From Hortaea werneckii (lineage: Eukaryota > Ascomycota > Dothideomycetes > Mycosphaerellales > Teratosphaeriaceae), in contig JBAOKB010000177.1 of assembly GCA_037044905.1 (NCBI GenBank), positions 1 through 64,000 on the forward strand: 64,000 nucleotides of DNA, given 5' to 3'. The notes beneath the pieces were generated by a model. That model saw only the letters and a program-made list of their open reading frames with translations, did no database searches and was not told where the DNA came from. How positions within the stretch are numbered: position 1 is the stretch's first letter; each line of letters opens with the position of its first letter. The position numbers and the translations under genes are program-made. Shown piece by piece: positions 8,905 to 20,360 of the stretch.

Positions 8905-10673
8905 TCAAATTTCTTCGTGCACATCTGCTCCGGCGTCTTTGCAGCACGTACTTTTGGCCCCCACCGTCCCTTGCTCGTCCATCAAAGCCCCATGTGCCGC
9001 GTACGCTCGTTCCATATGCCAATGGAATGGTTTGGCAGTAAACATAGTCTCGATCGACTCCAGTGATCGATCTTTGGTCTCTGGATAGAACAGGAATACA
9101 ATGGGGATCCACAAGAAGTTCAAACCAGCAAAGAGAAAGTACGTCCGGCTCTGTAATAGCGTTAGCTTTGCCTATAATCAAATAGATCGCTCTGTCGACG
9201 TACCTCGATGTCGCCAAACATGATGGGGTTTACCAGAGTTGTCCATCCAACACCGACAGCCCATCCCGTTATACCAAAACCATTGCCCTGTGCACGCATT
9301 TCGCTTGGAAAGATCTCCGTTGGTAGCAGAAAAGCAACAGTACCCCATGTAGCGGCATAGAAGAGATTGAAGAGGAAGAGCATCGTGACTGTCGCAGGCG
9401 CAATGGTCGAGGCTCTGCTCGGGTCGTGCCGGCTAACTTCATACAAAGCTCCCGCCTACAGTGTCTCGTCAGCTTCACATACTCTATGCTCGTCTCACCA
9501 CAATTAAGAAGATGCTGATGTACAAACTTCGCAGCCGACTTACAATCAGGTTCACTGCAGCAAGACCTCCTGCTCCCAGCATCAGACATATTCGCCGTCC
9601 AAGCCTGTCGACAATCTGTGCCGATATTATGGTGCCAATGATTCCAATGGTGTTTAAACCGCCTGCGAGCCCATTCTGTTTGACCTCACTGTAACCCGCT
9701 TGGCTAAGCAAGACGGGTGAATAGGCTGTGACGGCAGTAATGCCAGTCCAGGATGCCATAATTTGAAGCCAGATGGACAGCCAGGCCCTTCGGCCTAGGT
9801 GTGGGGCTTTCTGTTTGTCAATTCCAAGCACGATCTTCAAAAACTCGACAGGAGAGCTTTTCACGCTTTGTTCAGCCATCATCACAATCATCCTGTATTC
9901 TTGCTCAAATTCTTCGCTCTCGGACCCTCGAATGTGGAGGAGAACCTCTCGTGCTTCGAGCGATTTTCCAACGGAGGCAAGATACCGAGGAGAGTCAGGT
10001 AGCAGTCTGATACCTGTCAAGAGCAGAAGGGCTGGCACGCATTGAAATGCCAACAAGAATCGCCACCGCACAGATGACTGACCATCATTGATGAATGCGA
10101 GACCAAAGTTGAGCCAATATGCAACTGAGATTCCGAGATAATTGGCAATGAAGACATATCCAAGAAAGCTGCCCCTGTGCTTTGAGTCCGACATCTCAGA
10201 TACCAAAACAGGTGTGATACCGGTCAACGCTGTTGTGAGAACGTCAGCAGAGGCTTAAGTTTCATTTCGTGGTACTCACCTCCTGTGCCCAAACCGGTGA
10301 CTACTCTGGCCACTATAATGAAAGTTGAGCTTTGGGTTGCTGCTTGCAAGGCTCCTCCGATCAAAGCGAAGGCAGCGGCAAAGAAGAGACCATTGATGCG
10401 GCCCAATCTATCAGCTAGCCATCCGCCGACGAAGCAGCCTACGATGCAGCCCAGATAGTAGACGCTGACAATGCCGCCTTGCTCAGTTGTCTTCGTGACT
10501 GTGCCGTCTGACGATCCAATACCGACTTCTTGGACGTAATTGGGAGCCGCGTTGACTCCACCCATCACGCCCTGGTCGTAACCTTCAAAGAAAATGGCTA
10601 TGAGAGAAAACGCCTGTATTGCAACATTGAGCTGTCTCGGCGATAGCTTTTTCCAATGATCCGTCAAAGGCAT
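8905..10673 (-). CDS. MFS sugar transporter
   Basis: Four exons (10673-10280, 10229-9544, 9455-9204, 9150-8905) with GT-AG introns of 50, 88 and 53 bp give 525 residues, typical of the sugar porter family. Seen: GGWLADRLGR after TM2-TM3, PDSPRYL (the PESPR motif), LPTEIFPSEMRAQG in the second half, and PETKDRSLE at the end. I chose the ATG at 10673; in-frame codons further upstream are not ATG. It is a plasma-membrane 12-TM proton-linked sugar importer by family. It is divergent from the kinase at 11165 across a 491-bp shared promoter and convergent with the Zn2Cys6 gene. The substrate is inferred to be the sugar used by that kinase. Confidence 0.93.
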
Positions 10674-10850
10674 TTTAGCAAAGCACAATTTCAGAACAAT
10701 GAGGGCAAGCACAAATCAGAGCAGGCTTCTCTTTTGAGTCCGCGAATCGTTCTACTTATGCTTTACGATCAGACACATGGCAGGTAACCGAAAGCGGCGC
10801 TTGTTGTACGTCCCGAAAACCAACGCGGAGCAAAGAGAGAAGCCGAGCTT

Positions 10851-11010
10851 GCGAACAAGCGAATAAGCGAATAGACGCCTATTGCGCTCCTCCGGGCCGG
10901 AGCAAACGGGTGAAGCCTTTAGCGTTGGTATACTACTATATACTCGGATGCACCGGCTTGTTCGACAGAGCGAATAAGCGATTTCGAGTTCGGGACCAAA
11001 CGAATAGGCG
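10851..11010. promoter_or_regulatory. Divergent promoter with five GCGAAYAR motifs
   Basis: Between the porter start (10673) and the kinase start (11165). GCGAAYAR is repeated in tandem with an 8-bp period at 10851, 10859 and 10867. Further copies lie at 10970 (GCGAATAAGCG) and 11000 (ACGAATAGGCG). An inverted, related copy is near 10876-10887. Repeated sites in a shared intergenic region suggest a binding site for a regulator of both genes. Confidence 0.5.
10890..10902. promoter_or_regulatory. CGG/CCG palindrome, candidate Zn2Cys6 site
   Basis: CTCCGGGCCGGAG is a perfect palindrome around a single central G. It contains the CGG-N-CCG arrangement that Zn2Cys6 dimers commonly recognise. It sits in the shared promoter beside the tandem 8-bp motifs. 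Binding by the neighbouring regulator is inferred. Confidence 0.45.
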
Positions 11011-11164
11011 CTTCCTTCCAGCCTAGCGCGACACACGAACTGCAGACAGCTTGGTTGTGTTTTTTAGACTCTCTCACCTGTAATACTAGTCTCGATGGAT
11101 ATCTTCCTTTTGGTCTATTGTTTGCAGTTGAATCAATTTGTTCAGAGCATCCTTATTTTCCAAG

Positions 11165-12605
11165 ATGGCGCCCAACGGAAACAATGTCCCCGCGAATGGT
11201 ACAGGCCACACGCTCAACTTGAGGGTACTTGGGCTCAACAGCGGTACTAGTATGGATGGTATTGACTGTGCACTGTGTGACTTCCGTCAAGACGCCCCAG
11301 ATTCTGCAATGCACTTCGAACTTGTAAAGGTAAGAACAAGCGTAATGCCTATACCCTGGATTTACACTAACAGGAACTTGAATTTTAGTACGGTGAAGTG
11401 CCACTGGAGTCCAAGATCAAGCAGAGAGTCATGACCATGATCCTCCAAAATCAGACGACCCCTGAGGAGCTATCTGAAGTCAATGTCCTTCTAGGTGAGA
11501 CGTTCGCGTCGGCAGCTCGCAAATTTTGCGAGGATACAGGAACAGACATTTCAACAATAGACGTGATTGGATCCCACGGTACGTATAGAACCAGACGACA
11601 GCAGTAGCTTTGCTAACCTTGCTTCTGTTAGGACAAACAATCTGGCTCCTAAGTATGCCAGAGCCTGGACAGGTCAAAAGTGCACTTACGATGGCAGAGG
11701 GGTCGATCATTGCAGCCCGCACGGGAGTGACATCCGTAACGGACTTCCGTGTCAGCGACCAAGCAGCAGGGCGGCAAGGAGCGCCACTGATAGCATTCTT
11801 TGATGCTCTTCTTCTCCACCATCCTCAAAAACTCCGCGCATGCCAGAACATCGGTGGGATTGCAAATGTTTGCTTTATTCCACCGGACAACGCCGGCGGC
11901 ATTGACAAATGCTTCGACTTTGACACGGGGCCGGGAAATGTCTTCATCGACGCCGTCGTACGGCATTTCACTAATGGCAAACAAGAGTACGATGAGAATG
12001 GGATGATGGGACGAAGAGGCAAAGTCGATCAGGGCATGGTCAACGAGTTCCTGCAACACAAGTACTTCAATCTTGACCCTCCGAAGACAACGGGTCGCGA
12101 GACTTTTCGTGACAGTCTTGCATTCGACATGATTCGTGCTGGACAAACAAGGGGGATGAGTCAAGATGATATTGTCGCGACCGTCACTCGCATCACCTCC
12201 GAAGCTATCGTGGATCACTATCGGCGCTATGCACCATCTCAAGACATCGACGAGATTTTCATGTGTGGCGGAGGGGCACACAATCCCAACATCACCGACT
12301 TTATTCGCCAAAGTTATCCAAACGCCAGAATGTATATGCTGGACGATGCAGGCGTACCCGGCGGCGCGAAAGAAGCAGTCACGTTTGCTTGGCAAGCTAT
12401 GGAAGCCGTGGTTGGAAGATCGATACCTGTGCCAGACCGAGTCGAGACGAGGCAAGCGTATGTCTTAGGGAAAATATCGCCTGGACGCAACTACAGGCAA
12501 GTTATGAAGACAGGTATGAATTTCGGAGACGGGCTGGAGTTGTCACCAGTGACAGAGATGGTCAACTGGGTGAACGGCAGTGTTTTTGACAACAAATGGG
12601 CGTAA
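11165..12605 (+). CDS. Anhydro-sugar kinase (levoglucosan kinase / AnmK family)
   Basis: Exons 11165-11329, 11389-11578 and 11632-12605 give 442 residues with no frame break. Family motifs: phosphate loop GLNSGTSMDGID (23-34), GSHGQTIW (116-123), DFRVSDQAAGRQGAP (156-170), NIGGIAN (191-197), DTGPGN (216-221) and CGGGAHNPN near the end. Bacterial AnmK opens and phosphorylates 1,6-anhydro-MurNAc and has about 370 residues. The fungal member characterised in Lipomyces, levoglucosan kinase, has about 440 residues and turns levoglucosan plus ATP into glucose-6-phosphate. Length and a host without peptidoglycan favour levoglucosan; a MurNAc role from bacterial debris is the alternative. By motif position Asp216 should be the catalytic base. 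The ATG at 11165 was chosen because the upstream in-frame codon is TTG. Confidence 0.88.
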
Positions 12606-13170
12606 GTACATTATCAATAGTTCGATGATCGACGGAACGACAGTAAAAGGTGTGCCGTACGGCTTGGTCGTAGCTTGGTAATATGGGATGGTTTCCAAGT
12701 CTACCGTGTGTATGCCATTAACCAGTGATACCTACATTCCGCCTCTGTTTTGCCACTTTGTCACGCCCAATTTCGTCAAAGTCATGGACATTGACTCTGC
12801 CAACCGCTACTTTGCTTATGCTAGAAGACTCCCGAACTGCTTGGCAAGAGAGCTCACCCCGCGTGCTAAGTCCTGGGCTTCTTGGTTCCCCGCCTTGCAC
12901 CACCCTGTAAGTAGGCGCTTAAGAAGTTCACTTCGTTGGCGCATCATGTCCATTGTGCCATTGTGGCCACTGGACCCCACGGGGGAGCGGAATTGAAGAC
13001 TTCCAAGACATTGATGATTTCGAAAATGCAACACGTTTGTAACTCTCGTGGGCAAGCTCACGATATAGAAGGGGTTCAAGCCACTGTCACTTCCACTTTT
13101 TCACCTCTCCCGTTGTCCCGTTGTTTTCCTGCATACCGGTCAAACCTGCGTTGAACTCTTGTTTCCCAAA
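12606..13170. other. Intergenic, nothing recognised
   Basis: Contains the 3' region of the kinase gene and the promoter of the JEN-type transporter. Short frames here lack codon support. No repeats or RNA genes seen. Confidence 0.5.
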
Positions 13171-15135
13171 ATGAAGAACGAAATGCGAGCTGGATGGTTC
13201 TACTCACCATCTCAGATCGGCCGATATGCATTGTCCCGCATCCCTACCCTCAAACCGCCTCGAACAAAGCTGAAAAACCCATACACTGTCTTACGGCAGC
13301 TGAACAAACACCAATGGAACATGTTCGCTGTCGGCTGGGTCGCCTGGGTATGGGACTCATTCGACTTCTTCACTGTGTCCCTCTGCATTACGGAGATTGC
13401 CGAAGATTTTGGAGTCCAGAATTCCGAGGTTTCTTGGGGCATTACGGTCACATTGATGCTTCGTTCGCTCGGTGCGTTGATCGCTGGCTCCTTAGCAGAT
13501 CGATATGGCAGGAAATGGGTCATGATTGCGAATCTTTTCGCCTTCATTGTCCTCGAGTTGTGTACGGCATTCACTCAAGACCTTCCATCGTTCTTGGGAG
13601 TCAGAGTATGTTCCAAACCATCACAAATCCCTTCTTGGAGCGCTTACTGAATTCGAAAGGCCTTATACGGCATCGCTATGGGTGGTCTGCTCGGGCCGGC
13701 AGCCTCGTCAGCGCTCGAAGACTTGCCGTACGATGCTCGAGGTATACTATCGGGTCTTTTCATCCAAGGATATGCGACAGGCTATCTCCTTGGTGCAATA
13801 TTCTACCGGTCAGTCATGAGAGGTCTGGGCGTGGCTCACCACTAACATAACGAAGTGCACTTGTCCCAACGACCGAACCATCCCCGGGCTGGCGATCGCT
13901 CTTCTACTTTGGCGCCGTTCCTCCGGTCTTTATCATTCTCTGGCGTTGGTATCTGCCTGAGACCAATTACTTCCAGGTTCTCAAGGCTGAGAGAGAGACC
14001 AAAGAGGCTGAGAAGGCGACAGCTGCCGAGGATGGTAAGAAGACGAGCAGCTTAAAAGCATTCTTGAAGGACTCTGCCGCAGCCATGAAAGCCAACTGGT
14101 TTCTCTTCGTTTACATGTGAGTCAATTGTTGGTGATATTACAATTGCATCTTGCTAAGCTTGTACAGGGTCGTGCTCATGGCAGGATATAACAGTGTAAG
14201 TGCCACAATAGCATTTGCGGAATAACGACCATGACCTGACATTTCTTAGATCTCTCATGGAACCCAAGATTTCTACCCTACATTCTTGAAGGACCAGCTG
14301 GGTTTCGGTGCGACGCAGACGACTGTTGTTACGGTCGTCGGTCAGATTGGTGCCCTAATTGGTGGTACTGTCGGTGGTTATGTCTCTACATTCACTGGAA
14401 GACGACTCGCGAGTAGGTGATCAGCATTGAGCGTGGATCGCTGACACCATGCTGACGGGACCATAGTGATGACATCGTGTGTCATCGGAGGCGCCTTGGT
14501 ACCGGCATATGTCTTGCTGAAAGACATGTCGCTTGTCGCCAGCGGATTTTTTGAACAGTTCTTCGGTACGTCATCTCGATGGCTAGCCGGACACAGTCTA
14601 CTGCCGCTGACAGTGTCTTAGTTGGAGCCGTCTGGGGCCCGATACCTGTCCATCTGATCGAAATGTCTCCGCCAGCACTACGATCTCTTATAATGGGTCT
14701 CACTTATCAGCTTGGTAACTTAGCCTCTTCTGCTTCGGCGACAATTCAAGCGGTCATTGGTGAACGATTCCCTCTTCCACCAGGCCCTGACGGCGATGAA
14801 CGTTTCGACTATGGTCGAGTAATTGGAATATTCTGTGGTGCTGTCTGGTAAGTCCGCTCTATTAGTAGTCATCTCATGCAATCCTTTCAACTAACGCGGT
14901 GGTCTAATCAAGGGCATACATCTTATTCTTCCTCTTTGTTGGTCCAGAGATGTCTCAGGAAGAGCGGAACGAAGAAGCCGAGCAGGCCAGAGAGTATGAA
15001 AGAATGCGAGAGCAGGGAATCAGCCTGAGGGAGATAGGTATTGCGCGCGCCAAAGGCGTCAATGCCATCATGGAGTCAGGTATGAGCGAGCCACAGGAAG
15101 AAAAGGCCGCCGTGGAATTGAAAGAGAATGCTTGA
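13171..15135 (+). CDS. JEN-family monocarboxylate transporter (MFS)
   Basis: Eight exons (13171-13605, 13660-13808, 13856-14116, 14168-14195, 14250-14412, 14467-14566, 14622-14847, 14913-15135). MFS signature LADRYGRKW in the first half. The JEN signature NS-ISHGTQDFYPTFL is split by the intron at 14196-14249. EQFF/HLIEMSPPALR follows, then a charged cytosolic tail. The family carries lactate, pyruvate and related acids with protons. The frame is broken once: the run AAAA at 14520-14523 must be read as AAA to pass from VLL to KDMSLVASG; with that the length is 527 residues. The break looks like a sequencing error. It is co-directional with the anhydro-sugar kinase. The start is the first ATG at 13171; the in-frame codon upstream is TTG. 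Confidence 0.9.
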
Positions 15136-15522
15136 AGATTGGAGGTCCTAGTCTCTAGCGATGAGTTGTTATGCAAGACTCCCCACGGATTTGACTGTAC
15201 TTGTACCGAATATTGCCTTGTGCTCAGGCTGGCTGAACATTGGTCGTGCGACACGACCGACACATGACTAGTCAATATCATTGTAAAGGGAAATGGGTAA
15301 CATAAGACGTCTTGGCTATCGAGAAAGACAAAGCGGAAGAACAATCGAGAGGAGAATACCGCACGGAATTTACTTCCTAGCGTCTTGTCCCGCGGTGCGA
15401 GCAAATGGGTGCTCCTTGCGCGCGACGTTACATCATTACGCTGGAATTAGGTACCATGCATTTAACCAACTTGTTTTCCAGGGGACAGTACCTATGTTCC
15501 TCCCGCACATCATCCAAGCAAA
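15136..15522. other. Intergenic, nothing recognised
   Basis: 3' region of the transporter and promoter of the surface-protein gene. No supported frame. Confidence 0.5.
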
Positions 15523-16659
15523 ATGAAAAGGTTGTTTGTTTGGTTAAGCGCGCTTTCCAGCAGTCAACTCACCCGGGCCTCAATGCTCAACCCGGAGCTG
15601 GACATCAATGTCTTTTCTAATTTATCCTGCTACGCCGGCAACGAGTCAGAAATCTTTGATGTTGGCAATGCGGGCGCAGTTGGAGTAGGAATATTGCCCA
15701 ACATCGTATCTGTCCCGAAGACTACCGGAGGCAATGTTTCGAGCAACGACCAACGAACCAATCTCTCTTTATCTCTTATCGATGGATGGCCAAGTAGCAG
15801 CATTGCTCCGAATGGACAATTTTCCACGAAAGGACTATACCTCGGCATCCCACCAAATGCGAACCTGACAGAAACACCGCCAGGATGCGCGCTGATGATG
15901 CAATATCAAGGGCAGACGTTCCCATACCATACCTATGAACCTCTTCCGGACAATACGAGCTGTCCTTATGAATTTGCAGATCCAATTTGCCTGGACAACC
16001 TCGTGGAAAGTATCGGCAACTTTCAGTATAGCAGCAATGGTGAGGTGTTCTCGCGATGCCAGGCCCTTGCCCATCATGTGGAAGCAACTTCCGTGACGAG
16101 AACCCCAACAACCTCTGTCAAACTTACTATGCAAGCGGGGTTTCCGTATGATATCCCCGAGCGAGGGCTAAAAGATAACTTCTGACGTTGTTAGATTTAC
16201 GGTGCTGCCATCTCTGGACCAGACGCTAAAACGACACAACCATGGTCTTTCGAATCCGTCTATAGTGATCGTCGTTCCCAGATGATTCCTGAAACCTTCC
16301 TCTGCCAGCCTGTTCAGCCGCAAGAATATGAGCTATACCATGTAATGAATATGACGCAGATTCTGTACCCAAATTCTGAGGCTTTGGACGCGATACCCGA
16401 TGAGCAGAGGAGGGCGAATATTGGCGGAAGAACTGGGTTTACCCCGATCGTCACAGCCATTTGGGAAGATGGCGAAGACCAGAACCCGGATGCCAAATTC
16501 TGGTGTGTACGACTACGCTCGCCGGAGGGAAATGAGTTGCCCTCCCAACTCCCACCTTATCAGAATGAAAGGTTTTCTGCGGGCGGCGTAAGAAGTGTGC
16601 ACTTACAGAAAGCAATATGGATTACTGCAGCAGGAATTACTGCGGCGTTCATGTTATAG
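15523..16659 (+). CDS. Cysteine-rich secreted, probably GPI-anchored protein
   Basis: I do not recognise the family. The N-terminus (MKRLFVWLSALSSS) could be a signal peptide. The body has paired cysteines and several N-X-S/T sites. The last 15 residues are hydrophobic after a small-residue stretch, as in GPI-anchored wall proteins. The intron at 16146-16194 is clear (GTATGA to TTAG). A second frame change near 16010-16070 has two readings: a 53-bp intron at 16010-16062 with no good branch site, or one missing base near 16069 that would keep the sequence through FSRCQAL. The intron reading gives 344 residues. It lies next to the JEN-type transporter, on the same strand. The function is unknown. 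Confidence 0.65.
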
Positions 16660-17101
16660 CACCTTCTGAGGAAGCATGTTCCAAATTGTAAGTACAAGTC
16701 ATGTGCGAATGCATTCAGAAGCCTTCAGCCTGCAATGCGCAAGGGTCAAACTACAATAGCGGGTCTTTGGAGATAGTGCGGTGCACGCTAAGCAGCAAAC
16801 GGGCTGTAGCGAGCTTTTTAGGTGGTGTGCCAGAACACGCCATTTGCTGAGACAGCTTACATTCACCAAGCCAGGCAGCGCGCGCAAAGACATGCAGTCT
16901 TGTGTCACAATGAGACCTGCCGAGCTTCCAACAACGTACATACAATCAATACATGCAGCTTGCTAGGTACTCTTTATGCACAGCACCAAACTGGGTGACG
17001 TACTCAAGGTATAAAGACGGCGAAGGTTGCGCTATCCTTCACCCTGCTCATCAACGCCTGGACGCTGGACAGATTCCAACCAATTGTACGAGCTATCCAT
17101 C
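16660..17101. other. Intergenic, nothing recognised
   Basis: Short frames on both strands have no start context, codon bias or motif. It probably carries the promoter of the MATE gene. Confidence 0.5.
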
Positions 17102-18665
17102 ATGCCAGCCAAAAGCCAAGCAACTGTCCAAACAGCTGATCAGGGAGAAGAGGAAGCAGCCCCCGTGTGAAGAGCCGATGGGTAGACGATGGAGTCGACA
17201 ACGATACGGTGGAAGCCTTCTCTTCAACATCGGAGCATTCATCTTGCCCGCACTCTACTCGACACTAAGTAAGCTGTGGGTTGCCAACATCGACGCCTCC
17301 ATGGTCGTCACAACAGACTCCTACACATACATCAACACCGTCGCCGAGGTGATCAACGAGGGGCTACCACGAGCATCGTGGCTGATCGTAGGCGACAAGG
17401 CCAACCGCTCCTTGGCAGAGAGACATGCGTTGTCCTACACACTCATCGGTTTTCAAACCCTACTCGGGCTCATCCTGTCCGTGTGCTTTGTAGCCGCAGC
17501 TCCTCAATTCGCGGACGCATTTGTCCCAGTCGAAGTCCGATCTGCCTCTGTGACTTACGTCCGGATTGCAGCCTTCTCAGCACTGACTTCTGCGATCGAA
17601 ACAGCAGTTGCAGCTGCGACAAGGGCACTCGACCAACCGGATGTGCCACTCGTCATCAGCTCGATCAAGTTCGCGGTGAATATCATACTGGATTTGATCG
17701 TCATCTCCAAGGTTCACGTTCCTGGAGTCACGCCTACTGTGAGTGCTCAAGCTGGACGCAGCTTGGATGCAATGTGGCCGCTTCACTCGCCGGCTTGATG
17801 TACTTTCTCTGGACGAGCATTCGAAGAAGGCGACAAAATGCAGTCCCGAGGGCGTGCGTCCCAGCTTCTCTCAGCTGCTGGTACTAGCCAAGCCTGGCAG
17901 TTCACCTTCCTTGAGTCAGCTGTACGCAACGCTCTATACCTCTGGCTCGTCAGCGGCATTGTTGCACTGGGTTCAGACTATGCCACGGCATGGGGAGCAT
18001 TCAACACCATCCGCTGGGGCCTGGTCATGGTTCCAGTGCAAGCTTTGGAGGCGACATCACTCACCTTTGTTGGGCATGCATGGGGTGCATTCCGTAACCT
18101 GGTACCTGCCAATGATCAGAAACCACGCGCTTCGCGAAAACAACTCATGAGTAAGTGTGAATGAGATATCCGTGATGGTACAACAAGAGCTAACGGTAGT
18201 GCAGATATCGTCCGCGCAGCGTTGAGATCTTGTGCCGTGGCTCTCGCGGTTGAAGTGCCGATATGCTTGTTCCTTTCGTTTTACGGAGCTCGCCGCTTCG
18301 CACACTACATCACGGGCTCTGGGGAAGTAGCACGAATTACAGCAAAGATGTGGCGGACCATCGATTGGTGTTACATTTTCTACGCGCTTTCGACACAGCT
18401 CGCCACTATCCTTCTTGCCACGAGGCCAAGATGGTATTTGTATCAGTCCCTGGTCAGCAATATCTTCTGGGTGCTGCCCTGGGCAGTTGCTGTCACGAAG
18501 ATTGGCATTACACCAGATGATGCCTGGACGTACCATTCAATTGTGTTTGGTGGAAGTCTAGTGTTCAGCTTCTTCGACATTCTATTGGTGGATGGTGTGT
18601 GGGCCTGGTGCTTAGCAAAAGGTAGAATGACTGTGCGCGCAGTGACGAATGCACGGATGGAGTGA
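17102..18665 (+). CDS. MATE-type multidrug/polysaccharide transporter
   Basis: Membrane protein of the MatE/MOP flippase superfamily, two exons (17102-18150, 18205-18665) with a branch-site-bearing 54-bp intron. Seen: FNIGAFILPALYSTLSKLWV in TM1, ALDQPDVPLVISSIKF, ESAVRNALYLWLVSG and ALEATSLTFVGHAWG. By family it exports drugs or lipid-linked sugars using an ion gradient. Four single-base frame breaks: missing bases near 17168, 17220 and 17756, and an extra A in AAAA at 17835-17838. With them the product is 503 residues and both exons close in phase, so sequencing error is more likely than decay. The ATG at 17102 begins an acidic, Gln/Ala-rich cytosolic tail. Confidence 0.82.
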
Positions 18666-18961
18666 CGAACAAGGGCCACTGGTTAATGCCTGGTGAACAG
18701 GTGGTTGATACCTGGACAGAGATAGAGATTTCAGCTTGAATTTGTGCCATCATGATATATCCCTTTAGGACAGTGCTTCACATAATGGTTGCTTCGTCTT
18801 GCTACGCAGCTTCGTCCGCATTTACCCAATTCAAATATGCCACGCCGAAAACACACTTTCCGCAGCGAAATACCGGAACAACATAACAAGCAACGCAAAC
18901 GCACATTATTGCCCCAACCCCATCTGATTGCCTTTCAAAGGCATCAACCGCCAGCGTCCCG

Positions 18962-19712
18962 TCAGCTGTTGGACAGTGACCTTGCCTCAAGCTCGGTGGA
19001 AAACCTCCGCAAATAATCTCTGGTCATGGGAAAGAATGCCTGTTTCCATCCCAATCCCGACTTCTTTCTAATGGATAGCGGCATACACCTCGACGCTCTA
19101 ACAAATTGATCATGGTAGAGTACCATTTTTATTGTGACGTATTCGGCAGCCTTGAGTGTCGAACTTTGATGTGGGTGAAAGTCGGAGCCAGCACATCTTA
19201 CCATGGCTGTGTGAAAGAGCACATCTCCGTCATGCAGCATCTTCTCCAGATTTCTGACTGGCACATCCTTTTCATCATTGAGACACAGCTAATGATGCGC
19301 TCGACAAGGTCGCAAAGCACGTTGACCATCCTTTGCGGCCCATCGGTCGAACGTCCACGCAGCTCATCAAAGAACCTCACGAGCGGGATGAGCGGCAACG
19401 CGTAGTTCGACAAGCCTTGCTCCAAGCTCTTCTGGAGCTCCAAGATGAGGAGAGGATCAGACAGGTCTTTGGGTTGAATCTCGCCAAGGGTCTTTTGCCA
19501 CTCGTGCAAGGAATTGAGCCTGCTGCGGCGGCGTATTCCCTGCTCGTTAGCGTTCCTGATAGCCTGATCTGCTGCTTGACACGAATGCGTCTCTGAGGGG
19601 GAGCGGCCGTCTTCAAACGCTGTTTATGCTTTGGCTCTGCTGGCGCCACCGTCTTCAAAGGCTTTCGAGGGTTTACTGCTCGGCGTGCTGGGTGTTGACG
19701 GGAGGCTGCCAT
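18962..19712 (-). CDS. Hypothetical protein, basic N-terminus
   Basis: Not recognised. Starting at the ATG at 19712, the first 50 residues are Arg/Lys/Pro/Ala-rich, like a nuclear or DNA-binding tail. They are followed by a helical segment containing LHEWQKTLGEI, SLEQGLSNYALPLIPL and DLVERIISCV, then VRNLEKMLHDGDVLFHTAM. Two frame breaks are needed: one missing base near 19575 and one in the AA of TCAATGATG near 19284. After HTAM there is a GTAAGA donor, and a last short exon may end at 18962. Hydrophobic heptad spacing and conserved-looking phrasing favour a real gene; exon ends are uncertain. Confidence 0.45.
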
Positions 19713-20360
19713 GTTACCGGCTGCGAAGACGATGATTGTCACCGGTCGGTGAGATACTCAGGCCTTTGTAGGCGTCGACTGTGAGTCACCAGTAGCGATT
19801 TTGACTACATGTACCCACCTGCCCTGAGGTAACGCTTGAGAGTACGCGCCACAAGGCCTGATTGACGCAGGAGTCGACCGAGAAGGCCGGAGGAGTCAGA
19901 TTTACTGTGTGTTAGTCTAGCGGAACAACTTGCAGTCATATATCGTCAGTATGTAAGCTGCGTAATGAGATAACTTCGCATTGATTGGTGTTGGTGTCCT
20001 CGTTGACATGGATGTAGTGCAATCGCGAGTTCGCGTGGCAGCGCGTCGGATGAGCGTGAGTGATCGGGCCGATCTCCGCGCCGGGGAAGCTTATCTCAAG
20101 AATTCCATCTGATTAGACGGGAAGCGCTCACCCGCCTCGCCCGCTCAGGTTCGCGCTTGGGCAGAGAAAAGTCCACGTCTTAGCCAGGAGGCGAAGGCAA
20201 ACCCCATCCATCCTACCCCTACTCTCCAACTAGGAGGTACTTCACCAGCTTGTCATTCATTCGTTACCATCGCTTTTGAATAATCCGTTAATACCAGGCA
20301 CCATTTGATTCGCACCCATCCACTCCATTCACCAACCATCCATCAAAAGGTCCATCAACC
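19713..20360. other. Intergenic with pyrimidine-rich leader
   Basis: Divergent region between the hypothetical gene and the DEAD-box helicase. The last 150 bp are C/T-rich, as in fungal 5' leaders. No other feature seen. Confidence 0.5.

Noticed and set aside
11165..12605. Bacterial-type anhydro-MurNAc kinase from recent transfer
   Set aside because: The gene has two fungal-style introns and the length of the yeast levoglucosan kinase, so a recent bacterial origin is not supported by what I see.
16010..16062. Intron in the cysteine-rich surface-protein gene
   Set aside because: Not accepted outright: the donor is weak and there is no branch site. A single missing base near 16069 explains the frame equally well, so both are recorded in the feature.
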